Shown here one piece after another: positions 23,564 to 33,507 of a DNA stretch of 64,000 bases (position 1 is its first letter; every line of letters begins with the position of its first letter). Made by a program: the position numbers and the translations under genes. The DNA is from Pseudomonadales bacterium (lineage in GTDB: Bacteria; Pseudomonadota; Gammaproteobacteria; Pseudomonadales; Ketobacteraceae). The stretch spans positions 18,047-82,046 of the forward strand of contig JAGUVW010000050.1 in the NCBI GenBank assembly GCA_020062665.1. Reading direction: 5' to 3'. Under the pieces are notes generated by a model, which saw only the letters and a program-made list of their open reading frames with translations, was not told where the DNA came from and did no database searches.

Positions 23564-26500
23564 ATGTCATTCAACCTGTCCGAATGGGCGCTGAAGAATC
23601 GCCAGATTGTGCTGTTCCTGATGCTGGTGCTGGCGGTGGTAGGTTCCCTGTCCTACGCCAAGCTGGGTCAGAGCGAAGATCCGCCGTTTACCTTCAAGGC
23701 CATGGTGATCCGCACCGACTGGCCCGGTGCCAGCGCCGAGGAAGTCGCCCGCCAGGTCACCGAGCGCATTGAAAAGAAGGTGATGGAAACCGGCGAATAC
23801 CAGTACGTGATGTCCTACTCCCGCCCTGGCGAGTCGGTGGTGACCTTCGTGGCGAAGGATTCGCTGAAAAACACCCGCGTTCCCGAGCTGTGGTATCAGC
23901 TGCGCAAAAAAGTCGGCGACATTCGCCACACCCTGCCACCGGGCATTCACGGCCCGTTTTTCAATGATGAGTTCGGCACTACCTTCGGCAATATCTACGC
24001 GCTGACCGGCAAGGGTTTCGATTACGCGGTGCTGAAGGATTACGCCGATCGCCTGCAACTGCAGCTGCAGCGGGTGCAGGATGTGGGCAAGGTAGAGCTG
24101 ATCGGCCTGCAGGATGAAAAAGTCTGGATCGAACTGTCCAACGTGAAATCCGCGACGCTGGGCTTGTCGCTGGCGGCGGTGCAGCAGGCGCTGGAGCAGC
24201 AGAACGCGGTGTCCTCCGCCGGCTTTTATGAAACCGATTCTGATCGCGTGCAGCTGCGGGTGTCCGGGCGCTTCGAGTCGGCGGAGCAGATCCGGGATTT
24301 TCCCATTCGCGTAGGTGATCGCACCTTCCGCCTGGGTGATGTGGCCGAGATCCGCCGTGGCTTCAACGATCCGCCGGCGCCGCGCATGCGGTTCATGGGC
24401 GAGGACGCCCTCGGCATCGCAGTGTCGATGCGGGCGGGTGGCGACATCATTGCGCTGGGTGAAGCGCTGCGGCAGGAGTCGGCGCGCCTGCAGGATACGC
24501 TGCCGGTAGGGATGGAGCTGCGCAGTGTGTCGGATCAGCCGGCGGCGGTGAAAGCCAGTGTCAGCGAATTCGTGCGGGTGCTGGTGGAAGCGGTGGTGAT
24601 CGTGCTGCTGGTGAGTTTCGTTTCGCTGGGATTGCGCACCGGGCTGGTGGTGGCGCTGTCGATTCCGCTGGTGCTGGCCATGACCTTTGGTTTCATGCAT
24701 TACCTGGATATCGGCCTGCACAAGATTTCCCTGGGCGCGCTGGTGCTGGCGCTGGGGTTGCTGGTGGACGACGCCATCATCGCGGTGGAAATGATGGCGG
24801 TGAAAATGGAGCAGGGTTTCAGCCGTTTGAAGGCGGCGAGCTATGCCTGGACCTCCACCGCGTTTCCCATGCTCACCGGCACGCTGATCACCGCGGCGGG
24901 ATTTCTGCCGATTGCTACTGCGCAGTCCGGCACCGGCGAATACACCCGCTCGATTTTTCAGGTGGTGACCATCGCGCTGCTGGTGTCCTGGGTTGCGGCG
25001 GTGATGTTTGTACCGTACCTGGGCGAACGTCTGCTGCCCGACATGGCGAAGAAACACGGCGGCCACGCGCACGATCCCTATTCCACACCGTTCTACCAGC
25101 GCGTGCGTGCGATGGTGGAGTGGTGCCTGCATCATCGCGCACTGGTGATCGTCGCCACGCTGGCGATCTTCGTCGGTTCGCTGGTGCTGTTCAAGTTTGT
25201 GCCCAAGCAGTTCTTCCCGCACTCCGGCCGGCTGGAGCTGGTGGTGGATCTGAAACTGGCAGAAGGCTCGTCGCTGAAAGCCACCGAGGAACAGTACCGT
25301 CGCCTGGAAGAAAAGCTGAAAACCCAGCCGGGCATCGAACATTTCGTCGGTTATATCGGTTCCGGTTCGCCGCGATTTTATCTGTCGCTGGATCAGCAGT
25401 TGCCGCAGACACGCTTCGCCCAGTTTGTGGTGACCGCCAACAATATTCCTGATCGCGAAGCGGTGCGGGAATGGCTGATTCATACGCTGAATGAAGAATT
25501 TCCCACGGTGGTGACCCGTGTGTCGCGACTGGAAAACGGCCCGCCGGTGGGTTACCCGATTCAGCTGCGGGTGTCGGGCGAACATATCGATGTGGTGCGC
25601 AGCCTGGCGCGGGAAGTGGCGGACAAGGTGCGGGAAAATCCCTACGTGTCCAGCGTGCATCTGAACTGGGAAGAACCCACCAAAGTGATCTATCTGAATA
25701 TTGATCAGGATCGCGCCCGTGCGCTGGGCGTTTCCACTGCGTCGCTGTCGCAGTTCCTGCAGAGCGCGCTGTCGGGCACCCGGGTGAATCTGTATCGCGA
25801 AGAAAACGAGCTGATCGAGATTCTGCTGCGGGGGCCGGAGCGTGAACGTCAGCGGCTGGAAATGCTGCCGAGTCTGGCGGTGCCCACGGACAGCGGTGGC
25901 CGGGTGCCGCTGTCGCAGATTGCGACGCTGGAATACGGATTCGAGGAAGGCGTGGTGTGGCATCGCGACCGGCTGCCCACGGTGATCGTGTACGGCGATA
26001 TTTATGGTACGCAGCAGCCGGTGGATCTGGTGAACCAGATTCTGCCGACCCTGGAGCCCATCCGCGCCAAGCTGCCCGAAGGCTATCTGCTGGATGCCGG
26101 TGGCACGGTGGAAGATTCGGCGCGCGGCCAGAAATCCGTGCTGGCGGGGATTCCGCTGTTTGTGCTGGTGGTGCTGTCGTTGCTGATGCTGCAGCTGAAG
26201 AACATCGCCCGCTCGGTGCTGGTATTCATGACGGCGCCGCTGGGCATGATCGGTGTCAGCCTGTTCCTGATGGTGTTCCAGCAGCCGTTTGGTTTTATCG
26301 CCATGCTCGGCACCATTGCGCTGAGCGGCATGATCATGCGCAACTCGGTGATTCTGGTGGATCAGATCCAGCAGGATGTGAGCGGTGGTGCCAGTGAATG
26401 GCAGGCCATTATCGGTGCGACGGTACGCCGTTTTCGTCCTATCGTGCTGACGGCACTGGCGGCGGTGCTGGCGATGATTCCGCTGTCGCGCAGTATTTTC

Positions 26501-26614
26501 TTCGGCCCCATGGCGGTGGCGATCATGGGCGGGCTGATTGTGGCGACCGCGTTGACGCTGCTGTTCCTGCCGGCGCTGTACGCGGCCTGTTTCCGGGTGA
26601 AGGAAGCGCCATAA
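23564..26614 (+). CDS. RND family efflux transporter permease
   Basis: A 1016-residue inner-membrane proton/drug antiporter of the AcrB superfamily, with the usual two-fold layout: TM1, large periplasmic loop, TM2-7, second loop, TM8-12. The proton-relay pair is present in TM4 (LGLLVDDAIIAVEMM). The second half has the matching LSGMIMRNSVILVDQI segment. It resembles the multidrug group with short adaptors (VexF/YegO-like spacing), but the substrate cannot be read. It is co-transcribed with the adaptor gene four bases upstream, under the divergent TetR. A 1083-residue antisense open frame over this gene is a codon-bias shadow. Confidence 0.95.
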   Translation: MSFNLSEWALKNRQIVLFLMLVLAVVGSLSYAKLGQSEDPPFTFKAMVIRTDWPGASAEEVARQVTERIEKKVMETGEYQYVMSYSRPGESVVTFVAKDSLKNTRVPELWYQLRKKVGDIRHTLPPGIHGPFFNDEFGTTFGNIYALTGKGFDYAVLKDYADRLQLQLQRVQDVGKVELIGLQDEKVWIELSNVKSATLGLSLAAVQQALEQQNAVSSAGFYETDSDRVQLRVSGRFESAEQIRDFPIRVGDRTFRLGDVAEIRRGFNDPPAPRMRFMGEDALGIAVSMRAGGDIIALGEALRQESARLQDTLPVGMELRSVSDQPAAVKASVSEFVRVLVEAVVIVLLVSFVSLGLRTGLVVALSIPLVLAMTFGFMHYLDIGLHKISLGALVLALGLLVDDAIIAVEMMAVKMEQGFSRLKAASYAWTSTAFPMLTGTLITAAGFLPIATAQSGTGEYTRSIFQVVTIALLVSWVAAVMFVPYLGERLLPDMAKKHGGHAHDPYSTPFYQRVRAMVEWCLHHRALVIVATLAIFVGSLVLFKFVPKQFFPHSGRLELVVDLKLAEGSSLKATEEQYRRLEEKLKTQPGIEHFVGYIGSGSPRFYLSLDQQLPQTRFAQFVVTANNIPDREAVREWLIHTLNEEFPTVVTRVSRLENGPPVGYPIQLRVSGEHIDVVRSLAREVADKVRENPYVSSVHLNWEEPTKVIYLNIDQDRARALGVSTASLSQFLQSALSGTRVNLYREENELIEILLRGPERERQRLEMLPSLAVPTDSGGRVPLSQIATLEYGFEEGVVWHRDRLPTVIVYGDIYGTQQPVDLVNQILPTLEPIRAKLPEGYLLDAGGTVEDSARGQKSVLAGIPLFVLVVLSLLMLQLKNIARSVLVFMTAPLGMIGVSLFLMVFQQPFGFIAMLGTIALSGMIMRNSVILVDQIQQDVSGGASEWQAIIGATVRRFRPIVLTALAAVLAMIPLSRSIFFGPMAVAIMGGLIVATALTLLFLPALYAACFRVKEAP

Positions 26615-26620
26615 ACTGCA

Positions 26621-26652
26621 GGCCGTTGCAAGTGTGTCTGCTTGCAACGGCC
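26621..26652. terminator. Hairpin between convergent RND and nitronate monooxygenase genes
   Basis: A perfect 12-bp stem GGCCGTTGCAAG / CTTGCAACGGCC with an 8-base loop begins six bases after the RND stop. It lacks a T tract. It probably marks the 3' end of the RND transcript. Confidence 0.5.
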
Positions 26653-26715
26653 GGTGTGGTGCAGGTTCCGTGTCTGGGATTCCGGGTTTGGAATTCCGTA
26701 TTTGGCAAGCAGTGC

Positions 26716-27798
26716 TCAGCGCAGACGTGAAAGTGCCTGTTCCGTTTCTTCCACCAGTGATTGCATCAGCGTCTGCGCAGAATGCTGGCGCAGCAGCGCT
26801 GCGCCCTGGCCAGCCCACAGCGACATCAGATCGGCGCGCTCTGCCTTGATCGCGGCCTGCTTGAGTTGCCCCATCAGCCAGCTCTGGATTGGATAGGGCG
26901 CGATGGGCAGTTGATCCGCTGCGTCGATCAGGCGGTTGTGTAATCCTCTTGCTAGGCGTCCGCTGAACACTTTTGTCAGGCGCGTATCCCGCGCTGCCGG
27001 GCTGAACAGCGCGGCGCGATGCAGATCTGTGGTGCCGGATTCATCGCAGGCCAGAAACGCGGTGCCGATCTGTGCCGCGCTGGCCCCCAGCGTCAACACA
27101 GCCGCAATGCCGCGTCCATCCACAATGCCACCCGCCGCAATCACCGGAATGCGCACTGCATCCACCACTTGGGGTACCAGTGCCAGCGTACCGTTCAGGC
27201 CATGCTCCGGCGCTCGTAGAAACGCCACCCGATGTCCGCCCGCTTCACATCCGCTTGCCACCACCATATCCACGCCGGCCTGTTCCAGTGCCACGGCTTC
27301 ATCCACCGTGGTGGCAGCGCCCAGGGTTTTGATATTGCGTGCCTTGCAGCGTTCGATCATGTCGGGTGAAGGCACACCGTAGACAAAACTGAACACCGCC
27401 GGGCGTGCTTCCAGCACCGCCTCCATCTGGTCATGAAAATCCGGCGAAAAGCGCGCGGGAAATTCCGGCACCGGCTGATCCAGTTCGGCGAAGTAGGGCG
27501 TCACCGCGCGGATCAGCGCCTGCTTGTGTTCGGCGCTGATGTGAGGTTTGTCGCTGTTGTCGAACGGCAGCCACAGATTCAGCGCGAAGGGTTTGTCTGT
27601 GCGTTGCCGAATGGCGCTGGCGGTGGCGATGATGTCGGCGCCCTCCAGGTGATGCACGCCGAACGAACCCAACCCGCCCGCAGCACTGACCGTTGCCGTC
27701 AGTGCCACGCTTGAAAGGCCGCCGCCAAACGGCCCCTGCACGATGGGCAGATGGATGCCCAATGCGTCGGTGAAGCGGTTTCTAATCCACGACTTCAT
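26716..27798 (-). CDS. Nitronate monooxygenase-like FMN protein
   Basis: A 360-residue TIM-barrel flavoprotein of the 2-nitropropane dioxygenase group, which oxidises alkyl nitronates. Visible features: the N-terminal PIVQGPFGGGLSS (phosphate/FMN loop), the signature ASGCEAGGHRVAF that contains the catalytic His, and the later AAGGIVDGRGIAAVLTLGASAAQIGTAF FMN-binding stretch (quoted in part: GGIVDGRG). Its start overlaps the stop of the GST gene (ATGA), so the two are coupled. The context of GST, esterase and OYE suggests a detoxification role. Confidence 0.88.
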   Translation of the reverse strand: MKSWIRNRFTDALGIHLPIVQGPFGGGLSSVALTATVSAAGGLGSFGVHHLEGADIIATASAIRQRTDKPFALNLWLPFDNSDKPHISAEHKQALIRAVTPYFAELDQPVPEFPARFSPDFHDQMEAVLEARPAVFSFVYGVPSPDMIERCKARNIKTLGAATTVDEAVALEQAGVDMVVASGCEAGGHRVAFLRAPEHGLNGTLALVPQVVDAVRIPVIAAGGIVDGRGIAAVLTLGASAAQIGTAFLACDESGTTDLHRAALFSPAARDTRLTKVFSGRLARGLHNRLIDAADQLPIAPYPIQSWLMGQLKQAAIKAERADLMSLWAGQGAALLRQHSAQTLMQSLVEETEQALSRLR

Positions 27799-28403
27799 TT
27801 GATCAACCCTTCTGCCTTCATGGCTGCCTGTACGGCCGGCCTGGCTTTGATTGTCGCCATCAGTCGCTGCAGGTGTTCAAGATCCGCCAGATCCAGACCC
27901 ACAGTGCGGCTCCAGTTCGTGACGGTGAACAGGTAGGCGTCTGCCACCGTAAATGCTTCGCCACACAGGAAGTGGCCGTGGGCCAGCTGCCGGTTCAGCC
28001 ACTCATATCGGCTGCGCAGCACAGCGCGGAACACGGCCTTGGCGTCGTCATTGAACTGGGGATTGAAAAAAGGCGAGTAACCCTTGTGCAGTTCCGACCC
28101 GATGTAATTCTGCCAGGACGCCACCTGGTAGCGTTGCGGATCGCCGCAGGCCGGCAACAGCGCTGAGGCACCGGCCTTGTCTGCCAGATACTGGCAGATC
28201 ACGGCGCCCTCGGTCAGCTGAGTGCCGTCATCCAGCTGCAGCAACGGCACCTGGCCCCGGCTGTTGATTTTGTAATAGTCGCCGCCGTCTTCCGTCTGGT
28301 GGGTGGCCAGATTCACTTTCACCTTTTCGAACGGTAGGCCGGTTTCGTGCAGGATGATGTGGGGTGCAAGTGAACAGGTTCCCGGTGAATAGTACAGTTT
28401 CAT
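27795..28403 (-). CDS. Glutathione S-transferase, beta-like
   Basis: A 202-residue GST with the N-terminal thioredoxin-like fold MKLYYSPGTCSLAPHI (Cys10 and Ser11 as in bacterial beta-class enzymes) and an all-helical C-terminal domain. It conjugates or reduces electrophiles with glutathione in the cytoplasm. It is the first gene of a two-gene unit with nitronate monooxygenase, and is divergent from a LysR regulator, which is the probable controller. Confidence 0.9.
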   Translation of the reverse strand: MKLYYSPGTCSLAPHIILHETGLPFEKVKVNLATHQTEDGGDYYKINSRGQVPLLQLDDGTQLTEGAVICQYLADKAGASALLPACGDPQRYQVASWQNYIGSELHKGYSPFFNPQFNDDAKAVFRAVLRSRYEWLNRQLAHGHFLCGEAFTVADAYLFTVTNWSRTVGLDLADLEHLQRLMATIKARPAVQAAMKAEGLIK

Positions 28404-28471
28404 GGCAAGTCTCCTGGTGCGGTGTATGGGTGTGGCGAAGTCATCACGATAGGCCTTTTGGGGTTGCGAAT

Positions 28472-28491
28472 AAATGTGCTAGAAAGCATTT
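28472..28491. promoter_or_regulatory. Candidate LysR operator
   Basis: The inverted repeat AAATG-N10-CATTT, with inner GC/GC, lies in the divergent gap between the GST and LysR genes. It includes a T-N11-A type spacing, as expected for LysR-type binding sites. Confidence 0.4.
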
Positions 28492-28517
28492 GATTGCTTA
28501 CACCGGGTAAATAATCC

Positions 28518-29432
28518 ATGCGCCAATTGCCGGAAGTGATGCTGGCCAGCATCGAATTGTTCTGTCTGTGTGCCGAATCGGCCAATTTCAGTCTTGCTGC
28601 GCAGCGGGCGGGCCTGAGTCCGCCGGCGGTGAGCCGTGCCATCAGCCGGCTGGAATCCCGCCTCGGCGTGAAGCTGTTTGTGCGCACCACCCGCAAGGTC
28701 AGTTTGACCGAAGCAGGTCAGCGCTATTTCGAACAGTGTCGCAAAGCCATCGGGCAGATCGTGGAAGTGGAGCGGGAAATTACCGGCCAGCAGACCTCGC
28801 CATCTGGCGTAGTCCGGTTGAGTGTGCCCACACCCTTCGGCCAGATTTTGTTGCTGCCACACCTGGCGGCGTTTCGCGAACGCTATCCCGATATTCAGTT
28901 GCATGTGCACATGGGCAATCGCAATGTGGATTTTGTGGCGGATGGTTTTGATCTGGTGATCCGGATGCGGCTGCCACCGGAATCGGAACTGATTGCCCGC
29001 CGCCTGCTGGATGCGGAGCTGGTGGTGGTGGCGTCGCCCCGCTATCTGCGCAAGCACGGCACACCGCGCCAGTTGTCGCAGCTGGAGGCACACGAGTGCA
29101 TCCAGTTTATGCTGCCGCGCACGGGCATGCCGGTGCCCTGGTCGTTCATCGATAACGGTGCGCCGGTGGAACTGCACACGCGCGGCAGTTTCAGCGTGGC
29201 AGAAGATCCGTTGGGATGCGTGGCGCTGGCGCGTCATCATGGCGGGCTGCTGCAGACCTGCCGCTTCATGGTGGAAGCAGATCTGCAACAGGGCACATTG
29301 AAGGAGGTGCTGAAACCGTTCAGCGGACAGACCCGCCCGGTGTCCCTGCTGTATCCGAAGGATCGGGCGTTGCCGCTGCGGGTAAAACTGCTGATCGATT
29401 TTCTGGTGGAACGCTTTGCCGGGCAGCGCTGA
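28518..29432 (+). CDS. LysR family transcriptional regulator
   Basis: A 304-residue LysR-type regulator: N-terminal winged helix (residues about 5-65, with LAAQRAGLSPPAVSRAISRLE containing the recognition helix) and a C-terminal periplasmic-binding-like effector domain. It is of the short-chain-dehydrogenase/GST-neighbour type often listed with PA0477-like regulators. It diverges from the GST-nitronate monooxygenase unit and is convergent, with a two-base gap, with a carboxylesterase gene. Confidence 0.9.
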   Translation: MRQLPEVMLASIELFCLCAESANFSLAAQRAGLSPPAVSRAISRLESRLGVKLFVRTTRKVSLTEAGQRYFEQCRKAIGQIVEVEREITGQQTSPSGVVRLSVPTPFGQILLLPHLAAFRERYPDIQLHVHMGNRNVDFVADGFDLVIRMRLPPESELIARRLLDAELVVVASPRYLRKHGTPRQLSQLEAHECIQFMLPRTGMPVPWSFIDNGAPVELHTRGSFSVAEDPLGCVALARHHGGLLQTCRFMVEADLQQGTLKEVLKPFSGQTRPVSLLYPKDRALPLRVKLLIDFLVERFAGQR

Positions 29433-29434
29433 CG

Positions 29435-30973
29435 TTATAGCACGCCTTCCCACAATTCGCGTTCCTGCTCCAGCGGATCGTTCTGCAGTTTGATGGTGTC
29501 GTCGAAACACATGGTGGGGCGGGTGTCGGTGTTGAAGGCCAGCCACTGGCCCACGCGATCAGTGGCGGGATTGCCGGAGCGGGCAAAGGCAATCCAGCAG
29601 CCTTGCACCGCTTCACTCAGCTTGCGCGCGCCTTCGCCGCCGCCGGTGAGGAACTGGCCGACACCGTTATCGGCACAGCCAAACACAAATGGAATGTCGC
29701 TGGCGTGACAGGCGCCCAACAATCCCTTGTCCCAATTGAACTGCGCGACAAAGACCTGCTTGCTGTGATGACTCTGCAGCTCTGCCATGCGCAGGGATGG
29801 CATGCGGAATACCCGATCGCTTTCGAACGCGCTGAAAATGTCGGGATACTTGGCGCTGGCATTGCGCTCACGCACGATTTTTTCATACAGGTTGGCGGCG
29901 CGCTCGCCCATGCCGGGCAGATTTTTTTCGCACAGCTTGATCAGGCCGGGTTTGCCGCTATTGCCCATATTTTCGTTGAGCATGATTTTTTCTGCGCCGG
30001 GCATGCGCATGAACAGATTCCATTCGTCGCGGGTGTAGGTCACCAGCATGGGAATGTGCGCGGCTTCGCCCTGTTCCAGCAGCCGCAGAGGCGCCTGGGT
30101 CAGCACGCTGCCGTCGAGCACGGGCACCAGCGTCATGCCGGTCTGCGGCACCACCTGGGCGTAGCGGCCCCGGTTGAAGCTCATGCGCGTACATTCACGC
30201 TGGGCCTTGACGATCTGCGCGGGTGTCAGTTGCCAGAGTTTGTCCGGTCTGGCCGGATTGATGTCGGTGACTTCCAGAAAACGGTGGGCGATGGCATTGG
30301 CTTCATCGCGGGTAAGCACTTGGTCGGCAGAGCCGCTCTGCAGGATGACGCGGTGAAACAGGCCATTTGCGGCAGGACAGGCCAGTAGACTGGAGATGGA
30401 CATGGCGCCGGCAGATTCGCCGAATAACGTGATGTCTGCAGGGTCGCCGCCGAACAGTGCGATATTCTGCTGCACCCATTTCAGCGCTTCGATCTGATCC
30501 AGCAGGCCGTTGTTGGCGCTGACCTGATAGTGCTCGGGAATCAGTTCGTTCAGATAGAGAAAACCCAGCGCGCCGAGGCGATAATTCAGCGTCACCACCA
30601 CCACGTCGCCACGCACTGCCAGGCTGCGGCCGCGATAAATCAGCTGGGCGCCGGAACCGGTCTGGTAGCCGCCGCCGTGAATCCACACCATCACCGGGCG
30701 CTTTTTGTTGTCGCAGGCCGGTGTCCACAGATTCAGGTACAGGCAGTCCTCGCTCATCTGGCTGATGCCGAACATGGACACTTCTTCCTGCGGCGCCGCG
30801 TCGGAAAACCGCTCCGCGCGTACGGGATCGTCGTTGGGCAGCAGAGGCTGCGTCGCCTTGAAGCGGTTGACGCCGATGGGCTGTTCCGCATAGGGAATGC
30901 CGCGAAACTCGACATGATCTTCCCGTTGAATGCCAATGATCTCGCCGCAGGGCGTGGTGACTGTCACGGTCAT
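29435..30973 (-). CDS. Type B carboxylesterase / lipase family
   Basis: A 512-residue alpha/beta hydrolase of the carboxylesterase family. The nucleophile elbow is FGESAGAMS (Ser near residue 190) and the oxyanion hole is WIHGGGYQTGSG. The N terminus lacks a signal peptide, so it is likely cytoplasmic. It cleaves carboxylic esters; the natural substrate is unknown. It is divergent from the old yellow enzyme gene about 160 bases away, in the middle of a block of redox and detoxification genes. Confidence 0.88.
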   Translation of the reverse strand: MTVTVTTPCGEIIGIQREDHVEFRGIPYAEQPIGVNRFKATQPLLPNDDPVRAERFSDAAPQEEVSMFGISQMSEDCLYLNLWTPACDNKKRPVMVWIHGGGYQTGSGAQLIYRGRSLAVRGDVVVVTLNYRLGALGFLYLNELIPEHYQVSANNGLLDQIEALKWVQQNIALFGGDPADITLFGESAGAMSISSLLACPAANGLFHRVILQSGSADQVLTRDEANAIAHRFLEVTDINPARPDKLWQLTPAQIVKAQRECTRMSFNRGRYAQVVPQTGMTLVPVLDGSVLTQAPLRLLEQGEAAHIPMLVTYTRDEWNLFMRMPGAEKIMLNENMGNSGKPGLIKLCEKNLPGMGERAANLYEKIVRERNASAKYPDIFSAFESDRVFRMPSLRMAELQSHHSKQVFVAQFNWDKGLLGACHASDIPFVFGCADNGVGQFLTGGGEGARKLSEAVQGCWIAFARSGNPATDRVGQWLAFNTDTRPTMCFDDTIKLQNDPLEQERELWEGVL

Positions 30974-31133
30974 GGAGTGTCCTTAGTGGGGGCGGGTTAA
31001 AGTTGAAGAGTGCCACGGGGGCCGGCCACCGACAATATCTACCCGGAAAATGACAGTTCCAGCCTTTCTCAATCGCCGCCCGCTCATCCACAATTCCTGC
31101 ATTCCTACAGACAGCAGTCGAGACATCCCCGCC

Positions 31134-32249
31134 ATGAGCCAGCTTGATCTCAGTCCCCTGTTTCAGCCCTTTCAATACAAAAACTTGCAGTTGAAGAACC
31201 GCTTTGTCATGGCGCCCATGACGCGGAATTTCTCGCCGAATTACATTCCCACCGACGATGTGGCGGCGTATTACCGGCGCCGGGCCGAGAATGACGTGGC
31301 ACTTATTCTCACCGAGGGCACCACGGTTCCCCACGAGGCGTCCAATGGTTATGAAGGCGTGCCGGCCTTCCACGGTGACGCACTGAAAGGCTGGAAAAAA
31401 GTGGTGGATGCGGTGCACGGCGCCGGCGGCAAGATCATGCCCCAGCTCTGGCACGTGGGCACGGTGCGCAAGGCGGGTGTCGGGCCGATTAAGGACGTGC
31501 CGGGCATGGGGCCATCGGGCATCACCTCTGCCGGCAAGCGCAAGGCGCACGAGATGACGCTGGACGATATCGAATCCTGCATCGCGGCGTTCGCCCAGGC
31601 CGCCGCCAACGCGGAAGAAATCGGCATGGACGGCGTGGAAATCCACGGCGCGCACGGCTATCTGATCGACCAGTTTTTCTGGGATGTGACCAACGAGCGC
31701 ACCGATCGTTACGGCGGCTCGCTGGAAAAGCGTTCCCAGTTCGCCATCGACATCGTCAAGGCGGTGCGGGCGAAAGTGAGCGCGGATTTTCCGGTGGTGT
31801 TCCGTTTCTCGCAATGGAAGCAGCAGGATTACAGCGCGCGTCTGGTGCAGAACCCGGACGAGTTGGCCCGCTTCCTGAAACCACTGGCCGACGCGGGCGT
31901 CGATATTTTCCATGCCAGCAACCGGCGCTTCTGGGAACCGGAATTTGCCGGCTCCAACCTGAATCTGGCGGGCTGGACCAAGGAAATCACCGGCGCGCCC
32001 ACCATCACCGTGGGCAGTGTGGGCCTGGACGTGGATTTCATTGAATCCAACTTCAACATGCAGCATTCCGGCAAGGCGGGCTCGGCCGGGCTGGAAGAAC
32101 TGGCGCAGCGTTTCAGTCGTGGCGAGTTCGATCTGGTGGCGGTGGGACGCGCGCTGCTGCAGGATCCGGAATGGGTGCGCAAGATTCGCGACGGTCGTTT
32201 CAGCGAATTGTCGGCATACGACAGGGCATCCATCGCCCGTCTGTACTAA
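31134..32249 (+). CDS. NADH:flavin oxidoreductase, old yellow enzyme family
   Basis: A 371-residue FMN TIM-barrel ene-reductase. Family motifs: the N-terminal PFQYKNLQLKNRFVMAPMTR, the substrate-binding HGAHGYLIDQFF (His pair with the Asn/His variation) and RTDRYGGSLEKR, and the late FMN phosphate segment. It reduces activated C=C bonds such as enones or nitro-alkenes. The start is the ATG at 31134; the 28 residues upstream in frame look non-coding. An MFS transporter gene follows after 34 bases on the same strand. Confidence 0.9.
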   Translation: MSQLDLSPLFQPFQYKNLQLKNRFVMAPMTRNFSPNYIPTDDVAAYYRRRAENDVALILTEGTTVPHEASNGYEGVPAFHGDALKGWKKVVDAVHGAGGKIMPQLWHVGTVRKAGVGPIKDVPGMGPSGITSAGKRKAHEMTLDDIESCIAAFAQAAANAEEIGMDGVEIHGAHGYLIDQFFWDVTNERTDRYGGSLEKRSQFAIDIVKAVRAKVSADFPVVFRFSQWKQQDYSARLVQNPDELARFLKPLADAGVDIFHASNRRFWEPEFAGSNLNLAGWTKEITGAPTITVGSVGLDVDFIESNFNMQHSGKAGSAGLEELAQRFSRGEFDLVAVGRALLQDPEWVRKIRDGRFSELSAYDRASIARLY

Positions 32250-32283
32250 ATTACAGGGAATACCATCACGGAAAATTCCCTGC

Positions 32284-33507
32284 ATGTCGAATGACGCCTC
32301 CGCGCCGGCGGCCAGTGCACTTACACCCGCACTGCGCCGCCGCGCGCAATTGTTGATTTTTCTCGCCATCATGGCCACCGGTCTGGGTCAGACGGTGGTC
32401 TTTGCCGTGCTCGGCCCGCTGGGGCGTGAAGTTGCGCTGAACGAGCTGCAGATCGGCACCATCATCACCTGTTCTTCCATCGTGTTTTCGCTGTTCAGCC
32501 CGCTGTGGGGGCGGCGCAGTGATCGGGTGGGGCGTACCAGCACCATGGTCACCGGCCTGCTGGGCTACACCGCCGGCACCGTGTTGTTCGCCACCACGTT
32601 CTGGATCGGGCTGCAGAACTGGCTCACTGGCGTGTGGCTATTCGCGGCGCTGATCGTGGCGCGCTGCCTGCAGTCGCTGATCATGTCTGCTACTTCGCCG
32701 TCCGCCACCGCCTACATGGCCGACATCACCGACATCAGCCAACGCACCCGCGGCATGGGCATCATCTCGTCGGCGCACAGCATCGGGACGATCCTCGGCC
32801 CGGCCTGTGCCGCACTGGCGGTGCTGGGCTTGCTGGCGCCGCTGTATTTCGCCGCGCTCACCACGTTGGTGGCGGCTTTCTGTGTATGGAAATGGCTGCC
32901 GCGCCTGCCGGTGCAGGCCAGTGTGGCGGCGGGACATCGCGCGCGGCTGCGTCTGTACGACCGGCGTATTTTTCCCTTCATGCTGGTGGGGGTGAGCCTG
33001 TTCACCGCGTTCTCGATGGTGCAGCAGACCCTGGGCTATTACGTGCAGGACGTGCTGCAGCTGCCGGCAAACGCCACGGTGCAGAAAGTAGGATTCGCGA
33101 TGATGGCGTCGGCGCTGGCGGCACTGTTCGCGCAGATTGTGGTGGTGCAGAAGATGAAGCTGCATTCCGTCACGCTACTGCGTCTGGGATTGCCGATGGT
33201 GATGGCAGGATTTTTCCTGCTGACCCAGGTGAACAGCCTGACCACGCTGGTGCTGGATTTTGCGCTGGTGGGCATGGGGATGGGGTTGTGCGGCCCTGGC
33301 TTCAGCGCGCTGGCGTCGCTGGCGGTGGATGCGGGCGAGCAGGGCGCAGTGGCGGGCCTGATCAGCGCCTGCCCCGCGCTGGGTTTTATCGTGGGCCCGG
33401 TACTGGGCGGCGCGCTGTATCAGTGGCAGATGACAGCGCCGGCCCTGCTGGCATCCGCGTTGTTCATTCCGCTGGTGGCGTTTACCTGGATCAAGGTGCG
33501 GCGCTGA
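32284..33507 (+). CDS. MFS transporter
   Basis: A 407-residue major facilitator protein with about 12 hydrophobic helices. The loop 2-3 signature of the superfamily is present as LWGRRSDRVGRT, and the motif-C-like GTILGPACAA glycine stretch is in helix 5, which fits a drug or metabolite exporter (DHA1-like). The ATG at 32284 is chosen because upstream residues belong to another frame of the oxidoreductase gene. It is probably co-transcribed with the OYE gene and overlaps the convergent histidine kinase gene by 17 bases. Confidence 0.87.
   Translation: MSNDASAPAASALTPALRRRAQLLIFLAIMATGLGQTVVFAVLGPLGREVALNELQIGTIITCSSIVFSLFSPLWGRRSDRVGRTSTMVTGLLGYTAGTVLFATTFWIGLQNWLTGVWLFAALIVARCLQSLIMSATSPSATAYMADITDISQRTRGMGIISSAHSIGTILGPACAALAVLGLLAPLYFAALTTLVAAFCVWKWLPRLPVQASVAAGHRARLRLYDRRIFPFMLVGVSLFTAFSMVQQTLGYYVQDVLQLPANATVQKVGFAMMASALAALFAQIVVVQKMKLHSVTLLRLGLPMVMAGFFLLTQVNSLTTLVLDFALVGMGMGLCGPGFSALASLAVDAGEQGAVAGLISACPALGFIVGPVLGGALYQWQMTAPALLASALFIPLVAFTWIKVRR

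Noticed and set aside
23567..26818. 1083-residue open frame antisense to the RND permease
   Set aside because: The product is rich in His, Arg and Gln with no domain pattern; it is the codon-bias shadow of the plus-strand gene, which has clear RND motifs.
28472..28491. Transposon end or short mobile repeat
   Set aside because: It occurs once and lies in a LysR divergent gap, so a regulator site is the simpler reading.
30303..32378. 691-residue open frame spanning the esterase-OYE gap
   Set aside because: It crosses two well-supported genes in wrong frames and contains no recognisable domain.
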